This document shows positions 45,111-58,290 of a stretch of 64,000 nt of DNA, in pieces; position 1 is the first letter of the stretch; the number at the start of each line of letters is the position of its first letter. Below the pieces are notes generated by a model. It was not told the origin of the DNA. It was given only the letters and a program-made list of their open reading frames with translations, and searched no databases. The position numbers and the translations under genes are program-made. Source of the stretch: Brasenia schreberi (lineage: Eukaryota; Streptophyta; Magnoliopsida; Nymphaeales; Cabombaceae); NCBI GenBank assembly GCA_036023115.1, contig JAYKKT010000047.1:1070001-1134000 (forward strand), written 5' to 3'.

Positions 45111-45635
45111 ACCATTTTTTTTTTAAAAAGAAATCGTGCATTTTGTCGCACAGGTTTCTTCAAAATATACTATACATGGGTTTATTCCTATTAAAAGGAT
45201 GCGCTGAGCCAGTCTGCATAATCAAATTTGATAAAAAAACATGGATGGTGGTAACCATCGGGTATGTCTGTCACCAGAACTCCGTTGGGAACAACTTTCC
45301 GTTGAAATGCAACCCTGCAATGGAAAATGCTTCCCATGGGAAAACATGAATCAGTTTATCATGGAAAAGTAGAATTTCACATGAAAGAAGTATTGATTAG
45401 GGGGCAGTTTCTACAACGTATTTGTTTCAGATCCACTTGAGAAATAGGTCTCATATCCTAATATAGGGGTTGGCCTGAACCAACCTAAGAAAAAACTTTG
45501 AAGCTCACAGAAACGGTCTTTCATGGTTGAAGGGTTCAATCTATATGCGCCACTGGGTTTCACTATCTGTCTTGGTGTGTCAGTTTCGAGTGTCCAAGTT
45601 GTGAAGTTAATAACAGTAGAAGCTCTTATGTAACA

Positions 45636-45850
45636 CTGTTGTGGTTCACCTGATCTTAGTTGTGGTTATCCCCAACCTGCGAATAAAGGTGTTCGACTCA
45701 CAAGGTGCGCCAGGTTTGATGCCCACTAGCATTGGGTGTACAAGGCCCGGGAATGAATTCACTCCCATATGGCTGACCGGCGATTACGAAGCTTTATGTG
45801 GTGGATTGTGGTTGTGCTCCTATTGGTTTTGCCCTGAAAGAAGGCTTATT
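45636..45850 (+). repeat. possible tRNA-derived SINE
   Basis: A box A-like TGGTTCACCTGATCTTAG and a box B-like CCAGGTTTGATGCCC are about 65 bases apart, followed by a GC-richer body and an A-rich end (TTTAAAATAAATAAAC). Weaker than the other three SINE candidates. Confidence 0.3.
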
Positions 45851-46843
45851 ATTTAAAATAAATAAACAAGAAAGAGTTCTTTTCATGAGATTATACTGGA
45901 GAACATTCATAGCCGTCTTTAGTGCGAGAGTCATTGGCTTATTAAAAATGCCCCAATGAGAATCGCTAAGAATGTACACGTCTGACCTACACCTTTCATA
46001 TATTCTTTAGTATTTCAGAGTGCATTTGCATCTGGACTTCAAAAGAGTGCCCAAGTTCTTGACAGTTATTGGCACTTTATCAATGCATTAGATAAGTTTC
46101 CAATTATCTTCAATTCATTGGGAAAATCTTCGAAATTAGACTCTTTTTTCCTTATGCAGTTCAGCTTGTGAAAGAAGCCTTTCTTGGTTTTAGAGAACCT
46201 ATTAACTGGTCACATTCATAAAACAAAATTTGGTATTATTTACCGAAAAGAAAGAGGGAAATTGGTATTGATAGTTTAGAAAGCTCCACTCAGTTCCTCA
46301 TCCTCTTTAGTTCATTTGTCACATCCAAACACATACCTGGATGCCTATGCCAAATCAAGCAGCTGTCCATCAAAAAAACATAGTACACGTTATCCTTTAA
46401 GAAATATTGTTCGTCGCGCCTATCATCACCATCATCATTACGCCTAATTTTTGTAAATTTCGTGCTGAAGAAGGAAGCTTTGCTTTGGAAAAGAAGCCTA
46501 CGAACTTTCTTCACCATAAATAACACAATTCCAGCCGAGTGTTAATCGTCGTGTCCAGAATGTGGCTACTGAGTGGGCAGTGGGCACGGAAGAAGAACAA
46601 CCACCGATACAACATTAACGGGAAGTTGTTCACCGTTGGATCTCTCCATTGATGGCATCTTCAAGTCACTTTGCATCAATCGAAAGCAGTAAAAAAGTTC
46701 TAGGAAGCCAAAAGGCTTATACAGCATATATGCTTATCCACCTTTTTCTTGGATAAGAGCACGCACTACGTGCTCATGAATTGCTTGATGTTGAGGGTAT
46801 TTGAGCTATCCTGCTAGTATGCAACCAAAAAGCTAAAGTTATG

Positions 46844-46848
<5 letters not shown>
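45851..46848. other. spacer, no gene recognised
   Basis: AT-rich spacer 3' of the beta-galactosidase pseudogene. A minus-strand frame at 46526-46290 begins MLFMVKKVRRLLFQSK but shows no recognisable family. Confidence 0.4.

Positions 46849-46919
<71 letters not shown>
46849..46919. repeat. (GA)n microsatellite
   Basis: About 35 uninterrupted GA units, just downstream of the beta-galactosidase 3' end. Confidence 0.95.
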
Positions 46920-47147
46920 GTAAATGAGCTTCATGCTTTCATTTTCTACATGCAGAGGTACAATAATAGGCCCCACAAGAATTACATGTAACAATGAAAA
47001 ACTTATCACCAATCTACATTTGGTGAAATCGTATCTTCTTGGCCGTAGATTAATATAGGCATACAGTTTCACAGTTTCTACCATGCAAAACGCCAACCTT
47101 CTGATATGCAGCCAACTTTTTGACTGACATAGCTTCATAAGTTTGGC

Positions 47148-50100
47148 TTATGTATAACCACATACGGCTTCCACAGCCACCCGTTTCAAGACATATGGAC
47201 AAGGATCCCCACCAAAAACATCGGTGGAGATTGCTACTGCGCATCTCTGCTGCCCGATACACCTCTGCAATAGAAAAGAATGCAACGCAAATAAGAACAA
47301 GCAGGATTCAAGAATAACGAAAAGTTTTATCAATAACTACCTAAAATGAAAAAAGGACAGAAAGCAAGAAAACTATGAGTCTGGACTCAAGAAAGATGAA
47401 ACTTTTAGGAATGAAAGCCCAGGAACATTAAAGCTCTTGCAGGTGATTGGTGAGACTAATGCAGTACTGCGATGTGATGGCTTGAGGTTGAAAATGCGCC
47501 ATTGCTTGATATAAGTTTTAACAAAACCGTAACTTATAGAATCCATGGTAAAACGTAAAAGACCCATCTGAGTTTTATGCTGGCTGCTGGCTGCTGACTA
47601 CCCAATACAACCCTCCTTAAACTTCCCCGGATAAAACCCCTCTGGCTTCTATTGGAGTTTGGAATCAGCTAATGAAGGGTTAACCCTGGTCCCTCACTAT
47701 AGGTGAACTCAGGTTTACCTAATTTAACATTCCAATACTGTGTAAAGGTTTATACCAGGAAATGTTTTATGAGCCAACGTTAGTCAAAATCTTAATCATT
47801 ACCTCTTCAAGAATAATGTGCGAAGCAGGAGCATGGCAAGCTCCGAGCTGGAAAGTTCCACAAGCACCAGTTGGAGTTCCAAAACTTGCAAACTTTATTG
47901 CTGTTATAGACTGTCCTTCAGTGCAGTGTAGATGGACTTTAGGCCTTTGTGGTGTTTCTGCTCTGCCATAGTTTTCAATGTGCCAGTTCTTTACATAGGG
48001 ATGATATTCGGAGATATCTGCGCAGACACTCCCCACAGATCTCGTAACTAGCGATATACCAGATGGGTTGCCACCCATCTCTTCAAAAACAACAATGAGG
48101 TTACCCGTTGGGCGAACCCATGAACGTGGTACATGATACCTGCACATTTGCACTCAAAAGGTCTGAATGATTGCAGAAATAATACCCAACACACCATCAT
48201 CGTAGTGGTAGAAAATTTTAAATCTGGAGTGTAAGCAGTATCTTATAAGTTATTCACATGCACTTTTTGGTTTGTGATACCACAAAGCATCTTCTTGCTT
48301 TGCTTTCCTACAAACTGCAGAAGTGCATGGTAAATTCGAAACTAAACATACTAGTACGCTCTTGGATTGCACTCTGATAACCAAATCATACAGCTAACTC
48401 TTGGATTTGGAGATACTCACCAGCGCTGAGTGGGTAATCCACAACCACTCTGGCATTTCTGCTGTCGATAGGTCCCGGCATAATTGCACTCACCACAATA
48501 ACCTTGCGCAATGTATGTTGCCCAGTATCTTCCAATGCTTTGTCCATTCACCCATACTTGACCCTTTCCCATACTTCCCATGTCCAAAGCCAATGGATCT
48601 TCTCCAGCAGGTGCATCAAAATATGCCTGCCAAGGTGTATATCAGAGAATAATTAAAAATCTTGAATTATAAAAATTGCAGTTGCATTCCTTTCATTATT
48701 ACCTTGTACCAAGTTAGTGGTTGTTTCTCCGTTGCAATTAATGATGCTCGTGTCCATTCCACAGAAGAAATACCTTCCAATAAATGTAGGTTCAGTGCTT
48801 CTCCTTTCATACCAACCTGCATAGAGGGAATAAAATCTTCATTTCCAATTTCAACAGGTGACTAAGGAATGTAGAAGTTACAATAGCTGGAGACTTAACA
48901 ATAACCTCAGAGATTTCAAAATATGACAATGTTAGCAGAATGCGTAAATATCTAACACAAGTTTCTATCTGCGATCTCAATGTGACAACAATAAGGAGAG
49001 TGTTTTTCAATGAAATTCCGATCACTTTATTTCTCAACCAGGTTTTTAGCAAAAACTATCAGTAAAAGTTCTATAATTCATTGTCAGACTAGATGAACAT
49101 GCAAACCAGCCCGTAACTTCCATATGAAGCAAGAATCAGAGTTTCTTAAAGAGGACCAGTTAGAGAAAAATATACCTGGTAACTCCATTTCTGCCAGGTC
49201 AAGTCCCAATGCCCTCTGTTAAGTCCCTTAAGCACAACTGGGCCAAGAACTCCAGTGTTCCATGTCTCAAAATGCATACCAACGTTCTTTAAAGATCAGA
49301 AAAAGTACCAAACAGTTAAGTTCGTTAGAAAGGAGACACCTTGATCAACTGTTTGCAAATCAAAAGGAAACCAAAACTCTGACTGAAAAAGTAGATGAAA
49401 AAACTAACCGGCAAGCCAACAGCTGTGCTTAGAATAGCTATACTGTTTTCTCCTGCTTGTAGATTAACGGCACCATTAAACGTCACTTGGTGATTTTCCC
49501 TACTACCATATGCATTTCCTGAGATTGCAAAGAGAATGACATTTCATAGAGGAATACAATGTCAAAATACTCTTGTTTAGAAGTCCTTAATGAGTTTGAC
49601 TCTTAAAAAAAGGAGCCAAAATAGGCCAGTCTACCTGCAAGCCGCCCATTGACAAACACATGCAATGCATGCCCTGCTGAATGGACATAGAGGAGAGGGA
49701 GTCGGCCGTTCCACAGAAAAGCTTCAGAATGGTCAATATAAATACTGAAGCAGGCACAAAGACGAGCAATTGATCAAGTACAAGGAAAGGGAGAAGAAAC
49801 AGAAAGTTCATAGTATTCGTAACTTTGCTTACCTAGTCTTATACCATAAATAATCAGTGGTATCTCTGGTGACATTTATCTGCTCCAACAAACCAACTGT
49901 TGTTATCGACTCATCTTGGTAGGAGTTTATATCTTCATCATATCTTTCCCAGGCTAACGAGGGACTACTAATGAGGGACATTTGCATTTTTGACGTCTGA
50001 ACTCCTACCTGTGATTCACAGCCAATTATCAGTGATGCTTAGAAGCATTTTGTCCATAAGTGCTGACTTCTCATTAAGCTAATGACATGGATAGACTTAG

Positions 50101-52637
50101 ATGGTAAAGAGTTAGCTAGAGAAAACAGTATATCATCATAAGATTCTAAAATAGAGATTTATTTTCCACTTACCTTGGCTGTGTTGAACACCACATTTCT
50201 GCAATCAGGTAGGATGCTGGCCGACCATGGTGGAAGATTATAGTGCATATTGTTAAAAAGTACTGTTGCAGTAAGTTTTGGATCAGTATTTGTCAGGAAG
50301 GCTGCACATCCTCCTGACTTTGACGAGAAGACGTGTGCCTGCATAGCCAACAAAGCTGTTGATAAACTCACCGAATAGATTTACACCTTGAAAGTTGAAA
50401 CCATGAAATGCACTTCTGGATGTCGATCAAGTACCTGCTGGAAATTTCCTAGAGAAGTTACAACTGGATCAGCTGAAACTAGAGCACTCTCACAAAGCTT
50501 AATAGCCCTGTGCAGTTCTTTGAGATGGCCCCACTTTGGTTGCCTGATCAAGCCTGCCACATAGGAGCTGTTATGAATCGGAAGTAAAAGTGTAACATGG
50601 GCTAAATTGCTAAGGATTGAGAACTATGCTTTTTATTTCTAAATGTTAAAGACAGAATCATGCAGTTGTAAGCAGGAAAAATGCAGGTTAGGATGGACAA
50701 TCACTCACAAGATAATTTTGCAAACCATGGAAAATGCTAAGAAAATATTGTTCCTACAAAATAGTTATATGTGAAGGAAACCTGAACTTAAAACTATTGA
50801 GCATCATAGTCATAGCTTGTAGTGATGAAAGGGCCGCCAGCTGTACGTCCAAAATTGGTTCCTCCATGATACTACATGTCAAATGCACAGCAAGTTACTA
50901 GAGTAGGTGTCATCATCATCTTTTTCAATTTTTAAGTCAGTATAAGAAAACCAACCATGTAGTAGTTTACAAAGGATCCTCCTTTTGTATGAATCGGCAA
51001 CTGCAAATGCTAAATCCTGAACAGGTCTTTGGTGAATTGGACCTCCAAATTCTGAAAACCTTCATATTTGACAGAAAAATTATGCATATTCATTTTAATT
51101 CCATTTTTTTAGAGTAATAATAAAAATGCTTACCAGCCAAGCCTCTGTCCAAATTGTGGGCTTATAGGGCCTATTGGGAGTAAATTGATCACAATAAAAG
51201 CCATTCCATAGCCTAGGCTTGTGTTTATCTGTCACAAAACAGGAAACAGAAACAGATTAATTTATCAACCACATTGCTGAATATGCAAGGTTCTTGGAAG
51301 ACATTGGCTACAACTGGTTGGGTGCCGTATTTCATTTTCGATTTTTTTAAAATGTTACACCTCTAATATCTTTAAAGAAAATAATAATAAATAGAATAAC
51401 CAAAGGAAAAATCCAACACATTTTAATGGTGCATTTGAGGGTAGCATCTAATGGTACACGACTTTCAAGAGGAAGATGAATACTCACCACTGGATCTGGT
51501 GCATCATCTTCCTTGCACATCACCCATGGGACCCCAGTCCCCATTTCAACAGCCATTTTGCAGCCCAGTTCACATAATTTTGGCCAGCAGCTCCAGCATT
51601 TTACTCTGTGGCCCGTACTCATTCTCAATCTAGAAGTTACAACACGAGTGGAGACAAAGTTAAGATTTTTATCTTGAAGTAATGATTTGTTAGTATGAAT
51701 TTGTGAGTGACAGATCCATCTCCTATTTTTTTATCTGAACATCAGCTTGTTCCCGTGCAACATACATGTGGGAGACAATTTTGGTTAAAAACTATAGTTA
51801 TGCCATAAAGTGAAAGGAACTGCGTACTTGAGAAAGAATAATTGGACCACCCTGAGATTGAAATAGCTTTCATTCTTCATCATAATATGAAACCAGACAA
51901 TAAATTTAAGGGATAAAAACAAAGATGATATTTGGGGGGAAAAAACAACTCCACACAGAAAAGTTTAAGCTGCATGTACCTAAAGTTCCAGGAGCGCATA
52001 CATAAGGTCCAATACCGAAGATGCAATATAGAGCCCCACTTTCTGCACTGTCTTAATGAACCGAACAAGATCGAACCTTCCTTCAAACACATACTGTAAA
52101 GCAGTGCCCACATTGTCAAAGATCCAAAACCAGAAAATCCAACAAACACAACATAGTAAAAGCTAAGAACACCCACGTGGAGAAATCCAAGCACCCCAGC
52201 AAAACAAAAACCAAAAAAAGAAAGGCATAACAGAAACAGATCTCACATACGTTTCCACGAATCGGCTCATGTACATTCCAGAAAACATAGGTCTGTATAA
52301 CGTCCACCCCTCCATCTTTTGCCTTCTGAATGAGATCTTCCCACATCTAAAGAAGCATTGAAAGAATAACATCATGGATTCAGAACCAGTGCCAGGAAAA
52401 AAAGAAACCAAACAATTGAGAAAATGAAGTTTTTTTCATGAGAAAACGTACCTCAGGAGTGCTTCTTGGGTAGTGAATGGATCCAGAGATGAGAATTCTC
52501 CTCTGGCCATTGATCATAATGGCCTTGCGGTCATATGTCACACTAGAATGTACATCACCAACGAAACAAAACAGCACCAACAAAGAGCAAGAGAGGAAGG
52601 AAGCATTAAAGCAAGAGATTCTCGGTGTGACCCGCAT
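47148..52637 (-). pseudogene. beta-galactosidase (GH35, plant BGAL with C-terminal lectin domain), decayed catalytic half
   Basis: Secreted cell-wall beta-galactosidase family. Exon 1 (52637-52452) has a signal peptide ([13 protein letters not shown]) and [16 protein letters not shown]; exon 2 is 52346-52251 ([15 protein letters not shown]). Exon 3 (52093-51980) keeps its 114-nt length but has compensating indels that destroy the RIGPYVCAEWN acid/base site. The GFPVWL exon is absent. LFQSQGGPIILSQ (to 51828), 51629-51488 and 51058-50956 carry 1-nt deletions; 51228-51134 keeps WTEAW. From 50553 on, ten exons (50553-50435, 50338-50174, 50008-49833, 49744-49635, 49518-49409, 49286-49176, 48816-48703, 48626-48421, 48139-47803, 47264-47148) join into one open frame of 521 codons, with beta-sandwich domains and the cysteine-rich SUEL-type lectin domain ([18 protein letters not shown]). 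No active enzyme is possible from the full frame. Confidence 0.9.
47520..47710 (-). repeat. degenerate mini-RTE-like repeat in a BGAL intron
   Basis: Contains ATAGAATCCATGGTA, then GTTTTATGCTGGCTG, then CAATACAACCCTCCTT and CCCCGGAT in the same order as the 202-bp mini-RTE and the LINE 5' end. Diverged; ends not defined. Confidence 0.3.
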
Positions 52638-53184
52638 TGATGAATCTGTTGGGGAGTGGAATTTTTTTGTGGAGGGAAAACGGGAGTTCTTCCTTTTGGT
52701 CCAAAGCGCGTCAAAAGACGGAGAGCCCCGAGCTCTCAGTTTATCTGGTGCCCTGCTGATGGCTACCAGTGTTTCTTGCTCACACTAGTGGTCCTCTTTT
52801 CCTTCGGCTTCTGCACACTGCACTCACCTTCCCCAAAACAAAAAGTTTCCTCCTTTTGCAGGGTTTTATAATGCTAAATCTGATTGTTGGTTAGTGGGTT
52901 TCCATCTTACAATTATGTCGTCCTTATTCGCTCATCGATCATTTAACTATTTGCGAGTCGTTTTTAGAACAGCATAACTACTCCAATGGAGAAGTGGGTA
53001 AATGGAAGAATAGAACCGTATAATGATAGGATACAAAGACTGCAAAATCCTTTACTTATTGTGGCTTATAGCATTTTGCCAACAAGAATTGTCCTCTGGT
53101 CTATAGCTTTTCATGTGGAGAATGGAGTAATAATTATTGTTGGCTTTAATCTTGAAGAAACGGAAAGCATGCGGATTGAAGTGA
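52638..53184 (-). promoter_or_regulatory. upstream region of the BGAL pseudogene
   Basis: Holds the 5' flank of the gene, ending at the LINE E target duplication. No clear TATA box or other element could be singled out. Confidence 0.3.
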
Positions 53185-53199
53185 CACACCAAATTGAAT

Positions 53200-56100
53200 A
53201 CAACAAACAACAACAGCAACAACTAAGCCTTTTCCCATACTAGACGGGGTTGGCTACATGGATTCTTTGTTTCCACAGATCTCTATCGTGTGCCATGTTA
53301 GCAGTTAACTCCCAATAAGCTAGATCATTCTTTATTGTTTCTTTCAAACACTTTTGTGGTCGTCCTCTACCTCTTTTAATACTTTCCAAATTTAGGTTTT
53401 CTAATCTTCTTACAGGTTCTTCTTTTGATCTTCTTTCTATATGTCCAAACCATCTTAAATGATGTTCTCTCATTTTATCCTCTATTGGTGCCACTCCTAA
53501 TTTGTTTCTAATAACCTCATTATGTATACGGTCTTTTCTTATATAACCACTCATCCATCTCAACATCTTCATTTCTGTCACAGACATCTTTTGTACATGT
53601 TGATGATTAACTGCCCAACACTCAGAACCATAAAACATGGCAGGCCTAACTGCTGCTCTATAATATTTACCTTTTAATTTTAATGGTATCTTCTTATCAC
53701 AAAGAATACCTGATGCTCCTCTCCATTTTAACCAACCAGCATTAATTCTATGTGTAACATCTCCATCAATTCTTCCATCACTTTGAAAAATTGACCCTAG
53801 GTATTTAAAACTTTCCTTTTGGGGAATGTAATGTGTGCCAATTTTAATTTCTATGTCCTCTGAAGTAGCCAAATGATCAAACTTACATTCCATATATTCT
53901 GTCTTTGTTCTACTAAGTCGGAGGCCTTTGTTTTCTAATGTTTCTCTCCATAGTTCCAATTTTCTATTAACTTTTTCCTTAGACTCCTCCACTAATACAA
54001 TGTCATCTGCAAATAACATACACCAAGGTACTTCATCTTGAATATGTTTTGTTAACTCATCCATCACCATTATAAATAAGTATGGACTTAAAGTTGATCC
54101 TTGATGTAACCCAATATTAACTTCAAAGAATATGTCGTTCCTTCATGAGTCCTCACACATGTTTTTGCACCATCATACATGTCTCTTATAAGGTTAATAT
54201 ATGTCAATGGGATACCTCTTTTTTCCAAAGTTCTCCAAAGAACCTCTCTCGGTACCTTATCATAAGCTTTTTCTATATCAATAAATATCATGTGAAGGTC
54301 TTTCTTTTTTGCTCTAAAATGTTCCATAAGACGTCTCAAAAGGTGAATCGCTTCAATAGTAGATCTACCTGGCATAAATCTAAATTGGTTCTCTGTTGTA
54401 CTTGATACTTGTCTTAACCTACGTTCAATAATTCTTTCCCATAATTTCATAGTATGACTCATTAACTTGATACCTCGATAATTCGCACAATTTTGAATGT
54501 CTCCCTTGTTCTTATATACGGGTATAAGTGTACTTGCTCTCCATTCCTCGGGCATCTTTTGGTTTTTCCATATTTCATTAAATAGTCTTGTGAGCCAAGT
54601 GATTCCTATTTCTCCTAGTATTTTCCAAACTTCTATAGGAATATTATCTGGTCCTACCGATTTACCACTCTTCATATGTTTAAGAGCCTCTTTGACTTCA
54701 TTCTTTTGAATACGTCGGTAGAAATTGTGGTTTATATACTTTTCTAACTTGGCTAAATCTCCTAAACTAATACTAACATCTTTATTTTCATTAAAAAGTT
54801 TATAAAAATAGTTTTTCCATCTATTTCTTATATCATCATTTGCCACTAGAATTTTTTCATCCTCATCTTTTATGCATCTAACATAATTAAGATCTTTAGT
54901 TTTCTTATCTCTAGCCCTAGCTATCCTAAAAATGTCTCTTTTACCCTCTTTTGAGTTGAGTTTTTTATATAAGTCCTCCCAAATCTTAGCTTTTGCTTCA
55001 CTAACGGCCTTTTTTGCTTCCTTCTTTGCTTTCTTATAAGCTTCTAAAGTTTCACTAGTTTTCTTAGCATAATGTAATTTGTAACATGCCCTCTTTGCCT
55101 TGATTTTATTTTGTACTACTTCACTCCACCACCAAGCTTCTTTTTGTGCCGGTACACCTCCCTTAGATACCCCTAACACATCTTTCGCCACTTTCCTAAT
55201 ATGTATAGCCATATTGTTCCACATATCACAGGGTGTGCCAACATAATTCCAAACATCTCCTTGAAGGACTTTTTGTTTAAATATATCTTCTTTCTCACTT
55301 TTGAGGTTCCACCATTTAGTCCGAATAGCTCGATGCACTCTTTTCTTCTTTGTCCATTTTTTAATTTGTAAATCCATAACTAAAAGTCGATGTTGGGTGG
55401 TTAAGCTTTCTCCTGGAATTACCTTACAATCTTTACAACACGCTCTATCTTTTTTTCTACAAATAAAGTAATCAATTTGTGTTTGTGATAAGCCACTCTT
55501 ATAAGTAATTAAATGTTCATCTCGTTTTTTGAAGATTGTATTGACTATAAAGAGATCAAATGACATAGCAAAATTTAAAATCTCCCTACCTTCCTCGTTT
55601 ATATCCCCATAACCAAAGTTTCCATGAATCCCTTGATATCCTAATGCCTCTTTACCGACATGTTCATTTAAATCTCCTCCTAAACAAATCATCTCCCTTT
55701 GTGGAATCTTTTGAAACACCTTATCTAACTCTTCCCAAAAAACTGTCTTTATACTATCTTCTAGTCCTACTTGGGATGCGTAAGCACAAACTATATTCAA
55801 AACCTCTACTCCTAACACTAATTTCAATGTCATGATTCGGTCACCATATCGTTGTATGTCTACTACACTCTCCTTTAAATCTTTATTTATGATAATACCA
55901 ACTCCGTTTCGGGCCTTTTCTTTACCTGAGTACCATAATTTAAAACCTGTATCCTCTATCTCCTTTGCTTTTTCTCCAACCCATTTTGTCTCTTGTAAAC
56001 ATAGAATATGAATCTTTCTCCGAATCATAGTATCTACCCCCTCCATTAGCTTACCCGATAATGTTCTGATATTCCAAGAACCAATACGAATCTTATTATC

Positions 56101-56486
56101 TAGGACTAGCTTCCTTACCCCCCGCATCCGTCCATAATCAAAATGCGGAGACCCTCTCTGAAAATTTTTCACTACATTCGGGCGGCAATGTAGCGGGACT
56201 AACTTCTTTACCCACACCCGTCCATGATGTGGGAACCCACTCTACAATTGATTCACTGCATTCGGACGAAAATGTAGTGGCCCTTGCTTACTTCTTACTG
56301 CATTCGGGCTCTGCAGCACGTCGCTAGGCGGGAACGCCCCAAAGCAATGCTCATAATTTTTGTAATCCATGTTGTAGAAATCCGACGAAGTTTTACGCTG
56401 GCTGTCGGAAGCTTAACACAACCCTCCTCCTTTATCCGGGCTTGGGACCGGCAATGCAAGGGTGATCCCTTACATGGGCGGAGTTT
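53200..56486 (-). mobile_element. RTE-clade LINE, full-length copy E
   Basis: A 15-bp target duplication, CACACCAAATTGAAT at 53185-53199 and CACACCAAATTAAAT at 56487-56501 (one mismatch), gives an element of 3287 bp. It has the 5' leader GGAACTCCGCCCATG-type end and the short 3' UTR with (GTT)n tail. It sits about 560 bp upstream of the BGAL pseudogene start, in the same direction. This is the least damaged copy in the window. Confidence 0.93.
53240..56217 (-). pseudogene. LINE endonuclease-reverse transcriptase ORF, copy E (two lesions)
   Basis: Frame 56217-54088 carries the endonuclease ([44 protein letters not shown]) and the first part of the reverse transcriptase ([20 protein letters not shown]). 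Frame 54070-53240 carries the palm with an intact FADD box and the C-terminal region. They are separated by a 1-nt deletion shared with copy D. Upstream, a CAG codon of the leader has become TAG, so the frame opens only at the Met at 56217. The endonuclease and the catalytic aspartates look intact. Confidence 0.85.
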
Positions 56487-56501
56487 CACACCAAATTAAA
56501 T

Positions 56502-57460
56502 GTGTAAAATAAATGTGTATATAGCTTTTACCCCCTGATTTGTGACTTGTCCTTATTGTCGGCAACAAAGCCCGATGTGAGAAAGGAGGAAGATTGAGTT
56601 GGAATTAGCTGACCCAATTAGTGTTAGGTAAGGTTTGATTTTCATTCATTTTTAGTGGTCATCTTAGTGTGGAATTTGACAGAAAACTATTCACATGCAA
56701 TAGTGATGCAATGTTTTAAAGAAATTTCAACCCGTTATCTTTCCATTTCCCAACGAAAGTATTCAGATTAACCAGAGTTGGCTGTCATAAGAAACTGTCA
56801 CAATATGTAAAGACGAGTTTGACTATAAAGCAGAGAAAACATGTAAGGTGGTATAGGCTCAAGAACAAAAGAATACTGTTTGTAAAGTTTTTTGTGCTGC
56901 AGGTTAAACTATGCAGTTTCTTTTATATATATATACATTACACACATGTATGTATATGTGCATATGATGCGTAGGCTCAGCCAGCTGTTGTCAATACCAT
57001 AGAATTGTTTTATTCTTCTGACAGAAGCGTTTTTTTTCATGGTGAAGAAGACTATGATTGCACATGGTTGGAATTGATAGTTTTCTGTCACTGTTAGTAC
57101 ACTGTAAATAGAGATAAAGAGCCTGCAAATAAAGTTTCTTAATTAAAGTGCACCCTATCTATCCACGCACACACATATATGCCTATATAAATAAATTCAG
57201 CATCCTCTAAGGGGTATATCAATTAAACTTGCTGCACCGTGATGCTGCAATTTAGGTAAATATGCCCTCACCTTCTTATGGGTTTGAGTTCATGAAGGAC
57301 TATGGAGCCTTTAATAAACAGTGTAATATTCTCATCCCAAGTAACTAATAGAAGGAAACTTTATACAGTTTGATAATGTAGCTTGGAATATACGTGCCCT
57401 TGGATCTACATGCTTTTGAAATGAAACAGCCCATGTGAGGCATCACCTCTTCTCTCCCCC
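56502..57460. other. spacer, no gene recognised
   Basis: AT-rich; short TA tract at about 56922-56935. No conserved coding segment seen. Confidence 0.4.
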
Positions 57461-57463
57461 TTT

Positions 57464-57488
57464 TATATATATATATATATATATATAT
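57464..57488. repeat. (TA)n microsatellite
   Basis: About 12 TA units, with a short (GT)n run at 57532-57543. Confidence 0.85.
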
Positions 57489-57969
57489 GTAGAGGGAGAT
57501 GATTATCTATGTATCTCTCTCTATAAAATATAGTGTGTGTGTGTGCATGCTGGTGTGCATTTGTGTTCGACAAGAAGCTACTCAATCTTCTTATCATCCT
57601 CTTTTCTATAAGTTGACAAATAATGGCATATTTAATTATGATGAACAAAATTAACCTTGGAATAAGAATTAAAAATGGGAATAAATTACTTATTCCTTCA
57701 AGGCAATTTTTTCATTTTTATTTAGTATTACAATATATTATTTCTGTTAAAATGTAACAATACCTCACTATTTCAGTTTTCTTCTTTTATTATTTCCCCC
57801 CTCTTTCCTGAATAGAGGGCCATGCACAATAATAGCATACATGATCGCACAAGTGGGAAAATTGGCCTACCACTAGTCTACCATTTTCCACTGCCCCCCT
57901 TCAATTCCTACACCGTTGGATAACTGTTCATCATTAAGATTCAAGCCAACAACTAAACCAAAATCATGC

Positions 57970-58290
57970 TTCACCCCTAGACCTGGCTGGTTCGAGGTAA
58001 ACTGGGACCATAGGTTCCAAACCAGCAGTACTAGCTGATTCACTGGTTTCAGGTCGGTTTTGGTTCAATTTGTTCCCGGTTTCATTTGGAATTTTCATCA
58101 AACAAGATGGAGCTTTTAAACCATAACCCGAAAAACATCTTAGAATAGTCTCTTTCGCTTCAGGTAGTGGAACTGAAAGTCTGAAATCAAACCAGGGGGT
58201 ATTTGGTTCTTATTTCAACCAATTTAGGGATCGTCGAGGTCTGGCTCAACTAGCTGGGTTCGGTTGGAACGAGCCACCAGAAACTCATCC
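57970..58290. repeat. AACCGG/GGTTCCGG-rich dispersed repeat
   Basis: Dense in AACC, GGTT and CCGGTT words (CTGGCTGGTTCGAGG, TCAGGTCGGTTTTGGTTC). The same flavour recurs at 59930-60260, 61990-62100 and 16040-16150. No frame or terminal repeats seen; origin unknown. Confidence 0.4.

Noticed and set aside
46290..46526. 78-codon frame beginning MLFMVKKVRRLL
   Set aside because: No recognisable domain, no splice context and no conserved neighbours; kept only as a note within the spacer entry.
46839..47138. 99-codon minus-strand frame
   Set aside because: Its end is GA-repeat translation; it overlaps the BGAL 3' flank in no conserved frame.
51347..51628. Frame beginning [14 protein letters not shown] as a separate small protein
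   Set aside because: It is a frameshifted BGAL exon; from [22 protein letters not shown] on it returns to the family sequence.
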